Origin: a virus
Strand: one strand, 5' to 3'
Virus record (IMG/VR): IMGVR_UViG_3300044971_003665
Coordinates: 120,017-184,016 of that record
DNA: 64,000 bases
In this document: piece after piece, positions 57,767-64,000 of the stretch
How the letters are laid out: each line of letters starts with the position of its first letter
Numbering within the stretch: the stretch's first letter is position 1
Made by a program: the position numbers and the translations under genes
Notes under the pieces: model-generated
Told to the model about the DNA's origin: nothing
Seen by the model: the letters and a program-made list of their open reading frames with translations, nothing else
Database searches by the model: none

Positions 57767-58212
57767 AAAACAACCCTGACCCTACGGAAAGCTGGCACAT
57801 GATCGCCAGGACCAAAGCCGGCGACCCAGTCTGGCGCATGTATGGCAAGGGCCGCCCGTTCGTCCTAGTGGACGGCGGCGTGCGCGAACTGCGATGGTGG
57901 TGGCGGTGGCCTTGGTGGCCGTCCACGCTGCGTCGTCTGCCTGAGCCGCACCTGACCTACGACCAGGTGGCCACCGCGGTGGAACTGTCGACCACTGTGC
58001 TGAAGGCGCTGAAATGCGACGGCCCGATCTTCCTGTCCCGTGGATTCCTGAAGGGATGCGACAGCAAAATCATCACCACGCGCGCGAATGCAGTGCCGCT
58101 GTTCCACTGGATGGAGGGCTGCGGCATCGTACTGACACGTCGCGAACTGCAGGACGGACGGACCGAGATCGACCTGGACGTGAAAGCGACGGCGAAGAAC
58201 AACGTCCGATGA
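57763..58212 (+). CDS. Hypothetical protein, 149 aa
   Basis: It has a striking Trp/Arg run (LRWWWRWPWWPSTLRR) near residue 45, then a helical and a strand-rich section. The Trp run could be a membrane-interface segment. Overlaps the ACP-like gene by 4 bases and is the last gene before the polymerase gene. Not recognised. Confidence 0.55.
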   Translation: MKNNPDPTESWHMIARTKAGDPVWRMYGKGRPFVLVDGGVRELRWWWRWPWWPSTLRRLPEPHLTYDQVATAVELSTTVLKALKCDGPIFLSRGFLKGCDSKIITTRANAVPLFHWMEGCGIVLTRRELQDGRTEIDLDVKATAKNNVR

Positions 58213-58245
58213 CGGCCGGCGCGCGACGGGTGAGTGACATTTCGC

Positions 58246-58274
58246 GCGACACGACGCCGACAGCAGGCTAGGCT
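58246..58274 (+). promoter_or_regulatory. Sigma70-like promoter for a leaderless mRNA (polymerase gene)
   Basis: GCGACA at 58246-58251 and TAGGCT at 58269-58274 have a 17-base spacer, and the expected start is one base before the ATG at 58282. The boxes match the consensus at four of six positions each. The architecture matches the promoters at 9339, 12147 and 16196. Confidence 0.4.
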
Positions 58275-58281
58275 CCTGCGC

Positions 58282-61200
58282 ATGACCACGCCTCCGACCA
58301 CAGGCCCTGAAGCGATCCTCGCAGCGCTGCAGGGGATGAACATCGACGACATCGAAAAGGAACAGCGCGACATCATCCGCGCCGGCAGCAAGACCAAGCG
58401 CAGCCGCGCGGTGCGGATGCTGAACATCCTGCACGGGCTGCGCGTCAACGAGCTGAGGCCGGAGCACATGATGCTCACATCCGTGCCGGTCATCCCGCCG
58501 AAGTTCCGCCCGTTCAGCGTTACCGGCGACACGTTCCTCCCGGGCGACTCGAACGAGGTCTACCGGGACCTGCTCGAGTATCGCCGGCTCTACAGCGACA
58601 CGGAGAAGGCGATGGGGCGCGACGGCGCGGCGGAGGCCTACATGGACATGACGCGCGCGGCCAAGGCTGCCTACGGCTACGGCGAGAGCCCGAACCCCAA
58701 GACCCGCGCGCGCGAGGTGAAGGGGTTCTTCAAGATGGTCACCGGTACGAATCCAAAAACGAGTTTTTACGCCTCCAAGATGCTGTCCAAGCCGGTCGAC
58801 ACGGTCGGCCGCGGCGTCATCGTGCCTGACGCCGACCTGGGCATGGACGACGTCGGCATCCCCGAGGAGATGGCGTGGAAGCTCTACAGCAACTACGTGC
58901 AGCGGCGGCTGGTGCGTTCCGGCATGGCGCCGGCCGCCGCGCTCAAGCATCTGACTGACCGCTCGCCGATGGCGCGCAAGGCGCTGGACTACGAGATGGG
59001 CACGGAGACCGACAAGGAGGGGCATGAGACGCCGCGCCGGCCCGTCGTGATCACCAGGTCCCCGGCATGGCACCGGACGAACGTGATCGGACAGCGTCCC
59101 CGGATTGTTCCAGGTGACGCGATTCGGGTGAACACCTTCATCACGGAGGGAATGAACGCCGATTTTGACGGGGACGAAGTTCATAATCAGGTAGTTACAG
59201 CGATTCAGCGCGACCTAATTTCATCCTTGCCGTCATATTTGGTTGACCGCTTTCAGATTCTCGGCAATGCTGCTGATATGTATAACAAACTTCAACTACC
59301 CTACATTGATCCGACCACGCACGAAGTGGCTGTGATCGACCTCGAGGACTTCCCGCGCAGCGAGGAACTCATCGGAGAGAAGCAGGGCACCAACAGCTAT
59401 ATCAGGTTCTTCAAAGCCCTACCGGGAACCAAGGTCATCGCATTCGACGAGAATACTGGGGCGTTGGTATGGGCCGACGTCGCCGGGTGGAGCGAGCACA
59501 CTGCGCCTCCGATCGAGGTTGTCACATTGTCCAACCGTCGGCAGACCTTCACCGATGACGACCCGCGGGCCGTCTACGGCATGGACCCGACGACGGGCGA
59601 GATGGGACGCTGGACGCCGACAGATGCGCTGGAGAAAAAGGTTGCGGTTCCGTGCGGGAGAAACCTACGGGAACTGGTAGCAACACTGGAACCGATCGCG
59701 GAAGTGAAGATGGGCAGCGTCCAGATCGTCCTGGACTTCGACGCGGGCTGGTTCATGGGCGCGATGTGCGGCGACGGATGGTGGGATAAGAAAGACTACG
59801 ATTTCTACGCTACGCGCGGCTGGAAGGGGCGTCGGAATCTTCATCTCGCCGATCTCAAGGAGGACAACGCAAAGCGTCTGAAATCCTTCATCGAACAGCA
59901 TCTGGATTCTGCGGGAACGCTCTACTATCACCGCCACGAGCAGAATAAGGAAGAGGGAGACGCTCGATACGGCGATACGATCAGGCACAGCTTCAACTTC
60001 GCCGGAAGTGAGCACGTGGCTGCGTTTCTGCAGTTACACCTGGGCGGCGAGCGCGACGAAAAAACATCCGGAGCAGCGAACAAGCGCGTCCCCGGATTCC
60101 TGTTCCGCGCGCCGGAGGAGTTTCGACGTGGGTTCCTGACTGGCATGGTGGACACCGACGGATCCATCAGTGTCGGGAATGGCGGCGAGGAAGGGAAGGG
60201 GAACGTGTTTAACATCGGATCCACTTCGCTGAGACTCATTCGTGAACTGCAAGCACTCTGCATGACGCTGGACGTGCGTGCTTCGGTTACGTGGTCGAAG
60301 GAAACCAGCGGCGGGAATGAATGCTGGGTGCTCGCAATGTCCACGTGGGACTGCAAGCGGCTAGACCTCTTCGCCGGGCTGGCCACCGAGCACAAACGTG
60401 AGAACTTCCTCAAAGCGGAAGTAGTCCGCGAGAACACAGCGGCGGTGTTCAACAAGGCGGTCATACCCCGCAACGTCTTCGACGTCGTCCAGCACGACCT
60501 CGTCAATCCCAAGATCACCGCCGAAGACCGCACAACTGACAGCCCGGAGCTGGACTGGAAGAAGCACCAGCAGAATATGGTCGTGCAGTGGGCCAAGGGG
60601 AAACACGAAGGTGTCATCTCGCGTCCGAGCGCGCGCGCAGTCTTGGATCATCTGCGCGAGATGCTCGCCAAGCGTGTCGCGGCTCGCGACGCTGCGCTGA
60701 CCTTGCTGCGTTCCGAGGTGGTGGAGCTGACATCCGCGAATGCGAAGATTCTACGGGCCGGCGTTTACGCGACCGCTGCGCCGTTCTCCGCTGACAACGA
60801 CAAGGGGTCTGAGACTTACAAGTTGGCATCCATCATCAAAACCGCGGCGCACGCCGGCGACGCGCTGGGTGGACTCCGCCGACGCAGACTGCTGGAACGC
60901 CTGGAGGCTCTCCCGGTGTATCGTGGCGCGTTGGACTCGGACCTGCTCAAGACTTGGGTTCGCGACATCCTGGACCAGGAGCACATCACCTGGGCCACTG
61001 TCGTCGAAGTCGACAAGACAGGCATCCGCGAAACCGGCTACGACCTCACCGTCCCAGGCTACGAAACCTTCATGTCGGCCGACGGCGTGATCCTCTCAAA
61101 CACCATGAGCGTGCACGTGCCGACCACCGACGAGGCGGTCAGGGACGTGCGCGAGAAGATGATGGCTTCGAAGATGCTCTGGTCCATCAAGGACCGCAGC

Positions 61201-61368
61201 AAGACGATGGCAAATCCCAAGCATGAGACCTTGCTCGGGCTGAACATGTTGAGTCCCGCCAATCGCCCACAAAAGAAGCACAAGTTCACATCGGACGACG
61301 ACGTGATGGCTGCTATCGAACGGGGAGAAGTGGACCTTTACGACGACGTAGAGATTTCGCCTTCATAG
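58282..61368 (+). CDS. RNA polymerase beta prime, catalytic-loop segment, interrupted by an intein
   Basis: From ATG 58282 the protein has 1028 residues. Residues 1-80 match beta prime around the zipper and rudder (KRSRAVRMLNILHGLRV, MMLTSVPVIPPKFRP). GRGVIVPDADLGMDDVGIP corresponds to the switch region near the DYSGRSVI block, and NADFDGD (292-298) is the absolutely conserved Mg-binding catalytic loop. Directly after it a 642-residue intein (299-940) is inserted. The host protein then resumes at Thr941 (TMSVHVP) and continues for ~90 residues. The bridge helix and trigger loop are absent, so the rest of beta prime must be encoded elsewhere. A GTG at 58234 would add 16 residues; the promoter favours 58282. 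Confidence 0.88.
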   Translation: MTTPPTTGPEAILAALQGMNIDDIEKEQRDIIRAGSKTKRSRAVRMLNILHGLRVNELRPEHMMLTSVPVIPPKFRPFSVTGDTFLPGDSNEVYRDLLEYRRLYSDTEKAMGRDGAAEAYMDMTRAAKAAYGYGESPNPKTRAREVKGFFKMVTGTNPKTSFYASKMLSKPVDTVGRGVIVPDADLGMDDVGIPEEMAWKLYSNYVQRRLVRSGMAPAAALKHLTDRSPMARKALDYEMGTETDKEGHETPRRPVVITRSPAWHRTNVIGQRPRIVPGDAIRVNTFITEGMNADFDGDEVHNQVVTAIQRDLISSLPSYLVDRFQILGNAADMYNKLQLPYIDPTTHEVAVIDLEDFPRSEELIGEKQGTNSYIRFFKALPGTKVIAFDENTGALVWADVAGWSEHTAPPIEVVTLSNRRQTFTDDDPRAVYGMDPTTGEMGRWTPTDALEKKVAVPCGRNLRELVATLEPIAEVKMGSVQIVLDFDAGWFMGAMCGDGWWDKKDYDFYATRGWKGRRNLHLADLKEDNAKRLKSFIEQHLDSAGTLYYHRHEQNKEEGDARYGDTIRHSFNFAGSEHVAAFLQLHLGGERDEKTSGAANKRVPGFLFRAPEEFRRGFLTGMVDTDGSISVGNGGEEGKGNVFNIGSTSLRLIRELQALCMTLDVRASVTWSKETSGGNECWVLAMSTWDCKRLDLFAGLATEHKRENFLKAEVVRENTAAVFNKAVIPRNVFDVVQHDLVNPKITAEDRTTDSPELDWKKHQQNMVVQWAKGKHEGVISRPSARAVLDHLREMLAKRVAARDAALTLLRSEVVELTSANAKILRAGVYATAAPFSADNDKGSETYKLASIIKTAAHAGDALGGLRRRRLLERLEALPVYRGALDSDLLKTWVRDILDQEHITWATVVEVDKTGIRETGYDLTVPGYETFMSADGVILSNTMSVHVPTTDEAVRDVREKMMASKMLWSIKDRSKTMANPKHETLLGLNMLSPANRPQKKHKFTSDDDVMAAIERGEVDLYDDVEISPS
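59176..61101 (+). mobile_element. Intein with LAGLIDADG endonuclease in the beta prime active-site loop
   Basis: The 642-residue insertion splits NADFDGD from TMSVHVP. Its C terminus has intein block F/G features (GYDLTVPGYETFMSADG, then VILSN) with the terminal Asn and Thr as the +1 nucleophile; the penultimate residue is Ser rather than His. WFMGAMCGDGWW (~490-501) and GFLTGMVDTDGSISV (~617-631) are the two LAGLIDADG motifs. Two points are unusual: the first residue is Glu, not Cys or Ser, and the block-A-like PGTKVIAFDENTG begins only ~85 residues in. Block B reads TDDDPRAV instead of TxxH. Splicing by the ordinary class 1 mechanism is therefore doubtful. Confidence 0.8.
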
Positions 61369-61489
61369 CGTCGGCGCCTTTCTGGGCGTTGATTCTGCGC
61401 TTATCTGCGTGCGCTCAAAATGGAGTATCCTGACGGGGAGTGGTGAGACGCAAGCATCGAGGGAGGCAAATAAATTCACACGAAACATT
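61369..61489 (+). other. Gap after the polymerase gene
   Basis: This 121-base gap contains no convincing gene. TTGATT followed by TATCCT occurs, but the spacing is not standard. A GGGAGG lies about 30 bases before the next ATG. No terminator hairpin is obvious. Confidence 0.3.
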
Positions 61490-61963
61490 ATGCAAAATAT
61501 AAAATTCACCGACATCCTGACTCCGGCGCAACTGGTCCTATGGAACAACGCCTTCGAGTGGCTCGCCGAGCGGGCCGCTACAAAAATACTCAAGAAGCAC
61601 GGGATCGAAGCAGACGATATCGAAGTTTCACCATCCACTGGTCGCTACGAAGTGGACTTCGACGCTGAGTATGTCGAGGTGACAATCTTCCCCGAGAGCA
61701 TCAGCGATCGCAGAGCCGAGCTGCTGGAAGAGCTGGACGACACTGAAGATGAATCGGACGAAGAGGCCGACGTGCATCACGAGATCGATCAACTGGACAA
61801 TGATTATCGATCGGAATTGCTGGTCTACAGGATCGACCGCGATGATCCGCCGGCCTGGTTGGTTTTCCGTTTGCTGGTCGACAGAATGGACTGGCTCGGG
61901 GAACAAATGGGAGACAGTTTCGCCACCATCGAGGAGTGGATCAAATCAGACCGTCGCGAATGA
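61490..61963 (+). CDS. Hypothetical protein, 157 aa, acidic
   Basis: The ATG at 61490 follows a leader of CACACGAAACATT. An earlier in-frame ATG at 61409 would add 27 low-complexity residues. The protein is helical, with an extremely acidic centre (EELDDTEDESDEEADVHHE). Not recognised. It overlaps the next gene by 4 bases. Confidence 0.55.
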   Translation: MQNIKFTDILTPAQLVLWNNAFEWLAERAATKILKKHGIEADDIEVSPSTGRYEVDFDAEYVEVTIFPESISDRRAELLEELDDTEDESDEEADVHHEIDQLDNDYRSELLVYRIDRDDPPAWLVFRLLVDRMDWLGEQMGDSFATIEEWIKSDRRE

Positions 61964-62178
61964 GCGCACTCAACATCCTCTCCACCAAACCGTGGTGGCG
62001 AAGCATCGCCCCCGGTTCCACCGTCCACTACTCCACCCCGCAAGGACAACGTGGCAAGGGCCGGGTCGTCATGAGCCTGCCGACGCACCTCGTGCTGAAC
62101 ATCGGAGGCCAGCACGGCACGCCGAAAGTGGTGGACGACAGCAACTACATCAGGCACACAACACCCAAAAAACCATGA
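61960..62178 (+). CDS. Small beta-barrel-like protein, 72 aa
   Basis: A basic, beta-rich protein (GSTVHYSTPQGQRGKGRVV) with SH3-like character. Coupled by 4-base overlaps. Function unknown. Confidence 0.5.
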   Translation: MSALNILSTKPWWRSIAPGSTVHYSTPQGQRGKGRVVMSLPTHLVLNIGGQHGTPKVVDDSNYIRHTTPKKP

Positions 62179-62480
62179 CCAAAGCATCCCGAGCCGTGCT
62201 GTCTGAGACAGCCAAAGTTTTGAATCGTCACATCGCCGAGGGCACGCTGCTCGGCAAAGAGCTGGCATCTGGCACCGACTTGTCGCGTGCCACAGCCGGC
62301 GTCATCAATGAGATCCTCCGCGCGACGGCGGAAGGTGGCACCCTGGTGTGCGCCACCGAAATCGACGGCAAGCTGCTTGGCTTCGTGCCCCGGGCCGAAG
62401 TCATCTTGCCAGACCTGACCCCGCGTTCCGGGGCGGACTCTCATTCCAAGGTCCCGAGGGGACCTGACAGTGGCGCCTAA
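62175..62480 (+). CDS. Small hypothetical protein, 101 aa
   Basis: A helical N-terminal 60 residues (SRAVLSETAKVLNRHIAEG, GVINEILRATAEGG), then a beta region and a disordered tail. It is the last gene before a strong terminator. Not recognised. Confidence 0.55.
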   Translation: MTKASRAVLSETAKVLNRHIAEGTLLGKELASGTDLSRATAGVINEILRATAEGGTLVCATEIDGKLLGFVPRAEVILPDLTPRSGADSHSKVPRGPDSGA

Positions 62481-62556
62481 ATTTCTCGCACGGAACGAGC
62501 GGCGATTTGTCATTACAGAGGATTCCAAGTCGCGTCGTTGAGGCTTTCCAAGTCAG

Positions 62557-62588
62557 TCCGCCCCCTCTCACAGAGGGGGCGGATTTTT
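62557..62588 (+). terminator. Rho-independent terminator
   Basis: TCCGCCCCCTCT at 62557-62568 pairs with AGAGGGGGCGGA at 62572-62583 around a 3-base loop, followed by TTTTT. A clear end of the upstream transcription unit. Confidence 0.9.
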
Positions 62589-62612
62589 ACCTGCCAGCGC
62601 CTGTTTTCTGTC

Positions 62613-62640
62613 TCGACTTTGCCGCGCCGGACCGTATCAT
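62613..62640 (+). promoter_or_regulatory. Sigma70-like promoter for the tail-fibre-like gene
   Basis: TCGACT at 62613-62618, a 16-base spacer, and TATCAT at 62635-62640 give a short leader of ~17 bases before the ATG at 62664. GTATCATGC at 62634-62642 also matches the 9138-9146 site in the control region upstream of 9374. Confidence 0.45.
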
Positions 62641-62663
62641 GCGCCGACCACTGAAATTTTGAT

Positions 62664-64000
62664 ATGCCAATCATCAATCTCGAGCCAGGCGGCGCACGCC
62701 CACCAACTACGCAGGAATCGGCATGGACTAGGGCAGCCCTGGCTCTCTGCGCGCAGGCTCTGAGGCTGCCGGCCGCCAGCTGGGTCGGCAGTACAGTGCT
62801 GGAGCTGGGACAGATCGGACTGGAGACTGACACGGGCCGCGCGAAAATGGGAGATGGTACCACGATCTGGTCGAGTCTCGCCTACTCTGATGTCGCGGTG
62901 CGCGCATACGCAGACGCACTGATCGCAGCGGAGGTGGAAGACCGCGACGCAGCCATCGAGGACGCTACGCTCGGCCTATGGGACGACCGTGGGAATTTCG
63001 ACGCCAGCGTGAACACCTTCCCCACGACCGGCGGAAGCGGCACGGCCGGGGCGATCAAGAAGGGCGACGTCTGGCTGATCTCAGTAGTTGCCACAAGCGG
63101 CCCGCTGAACGGGGTCCTGGCTGGTGCTACAATTCGGGCGCTCGTGGATGTGCCTGGACAGACGGGTGGGAACTGGGCGACCGGCAGCATCGGAGTGGAT
63201 CAGCCTGCGCGCGACGCCGCAGCCGCAGCCCAAGCCACCGCAGATGCCGCACTCCCTGCCAACGCACAAGCTGCCGACGTTGATCCGGCTGGCACGGACA
63301 TTGCCCTCGCCCTCGCAGCCAAGCTCGCGCTGTCAGGCGGGACGATGGAAGAAAACGCAGTCGTCAATCTGTTCAACGGCTCCAAGTGGCAGCAGAGCAC
63401 GCCCAACAAAGGCATTGCCGGAGACGCAGGATTCTCGATCATCTGCTCGGCGGGCTACGAATACAAATTCGCAAATGGCTTCCTGTTCATTCTGTCCGAT
63501 GGCAGTTCGACGGTTCGCAAGGTGCTCTACGCCCCGGCAACTCCAACTGCCACAGATGACACCACGCTCGGCTTCACCACAGACACGACGTGGGAGACGG
63601 CAGACGGCACGCTGTATCGCTGCACAGATGACACGGCGACGGCGGCGTTATGGGAGGTAGTGCCTGCCACCGATGCCACCAAGCTCCCCCTTGCGGGCGG
63701 GACGATGGACGAGAACGCCATCGTCAATCTGTTCAACGGCTCCAAATTCAAGCAGAGCGAGCCGAACAAAGGTATCGCTGGCACCGCAGGGTTCTCAATC
63801 ATTTGCTCGGTGGGCTACGAGTATAAGTTTGCAAATGGCTACTTGTTCATTCTGTCCGATGGCAGTTCGACGGTTCGCAAAGTCCTCTACGCACCCGTTG
63901 CCCCTACCGTCACCGACGACGAAACGCTCGGCTACACCACGGACACGACGTGGGAAATGGCGGACGGCACTCCATATTACTGCTTGGATGCTTCCACCGG
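62664..64000 (+). CDS. Tail-fibre-like protein with tandem 120-residue repeats (3' partial)
   Basis: The open frame runs from ATG 62664 to the window end (445 codons). Near residues 49-72, ELGQIGLETDTGRAKMGDGT followed by TIWSSLAY matches the N-terminal motif of phage receptor-binding proteins (ExxxxxDTGxxKxGDGxxxW), which attaches fibres to the virion. An Ala-rich helical stretch follows. A ~120-residue unit (GGTM(E/D)ENA-VVNLFNG..., ending in DTTWExADGT) then occurs at least twice, with DNA repeats 360 bases apart (63498 and 63858). Such repeats are typical of fibre shafts. The C-terminal receptor-binding part is beyond the window. Host recognition is the likely role. Confidence 0.8.
   Translation, partial: MPIINLEPGGARPPTTQESAWTRAALALCAQALRLPAASWVGSTVLELGQIGLETDTGRAKMGDGTTIWSSLAYSDVAVRAYADALIAAEVEDRDAAIEDATLGLWDDRGNFDASVNTFPTTGGSGTAGAIKKGDVWLISVVATSGPLNGVLAGATIRALVDVPGQTGGNWATGSIGVDQPARDAAAAAQATADAALPANAQAADVDPAGTDIALALAAKLALSGGTMEENAVVNLFNGSKWQQSTPNKGIAGDAGFSIICSAGYEYKFANGFLFILSDGSSTVRKVLYAPATPTATDDTTLGFTTDTTWETADGTLYRCTDDTATAALWEVVPATDATKLPLAGGTMDENAIVNLFNGSKFKQSEPNKGIAGTAGFSIICSVGYEYKFANGYLFILSDGSSTVRKVLYAPVAPTVTDDETLGYTTDTTWEMADGTPYYCLDAST

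Noticed and set aside
57865-59184. 439-codon minus-strand frame opposite the start of the polymerase gene
   Set aside because: The + strand holds conserved polymerase blocks including NADFDGD; the minus frame is a His/Arg/Val shadow.
59176-61101. Ordinary class 3 intein explanation for the missing N-terminal Cys
   Set aside because: Class 3 inteins need a Cys in block F; the corresponding position in GYDLTVPG is Leu, so that class does not fit.

Overview
The window is a stretch of a large, GC-rich tailed bacteriophage genome. Every gene I can support lies on the + strand. The phage assignment rests on a probable portal protein, a probable tail fibre, a fragmented multisubunit RNA polymerase, a peptide deformylase, an NAD-dependent DNA ligase, a C5 cytosine methyltransferase and dozens of tightly packed small genes, with no ribosomal, tRNA or housekeeping operon. 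The host cannot be named. Non-coding leaders rarely carry a Shine-Dalgarno sequence. Many are A/C-rich, and several genes start exactly where a sigma70-like promoter would start transcription (leaderless mRNAs), which hints at a host that tolerates leaderless or non-SD initiation.

Region 1 (1-18.5 kb) carries virion and transcription genes. It opens inside a gene for the N-terminal part of RNA polymerase beta (2-1270). A probable portal protein follows (2924-4795), then a run of proteins with glycine-rich hydrophobic segments and a recurrent K-[S/T]-A sequence (4.8-8.5 kb), then unknown proteins including a SAP-like protein with a fresh 132-bp duplication. A GNAT domain fused to a long coiled-coil protein comes next (12181-14277). 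A second polymerase gene (14281-16194) joins the C-terminal part of beta to the first residues of beta prime. Peptide deformylase and small genes close the region. Intrinsic terminators at 8.5, 12.1 and 16.5 kb divide it into short transcription units.

Region 2 (18.5-58.2 kb) is an almost unbroken array of small genes joined by 4-base ATGA/GTGA overlaps, probably an early or host-takeover region. The recognisable products are a C5 DNA methyltransferase (27776), two GHKL ATPases (31462 and 49926), DNA ligase LigA (35018), DUF2958-like and DUF4241-like proteins, several small zinc-ribbon proteins, two proteins with sigma70 region-4 helix-turn-helix domains (47309 and 53812) and two acyl-carrier-like proteins that lack the phosphopantetheine serine (56407 and 57530). 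A strongly structured non-coding element lies at 55645-55774.

Region 3 (58.2-64 kb) has the third polymerase gene (58282-61368). It covers the beta prime segment up to and just beyond the NADFDGD catalytic motif, and a 642-residue intein with a LAGLIDADG endonuclease is inserted directly after that motif. Three small genes, a strong terminator and the start of a repeat-containing tail-fibre-like gene that runs off the window follow.

Taken together, the phage appears to encode its own multisubunit RNA polymerase from genes scattered over at least 60 kb, with sigma-like DNA-binding proteins that could direct it. The beta prime C-terminal half (bridge helix, trigger loop), capsid, terminase and DNA polymerase are not in this window.
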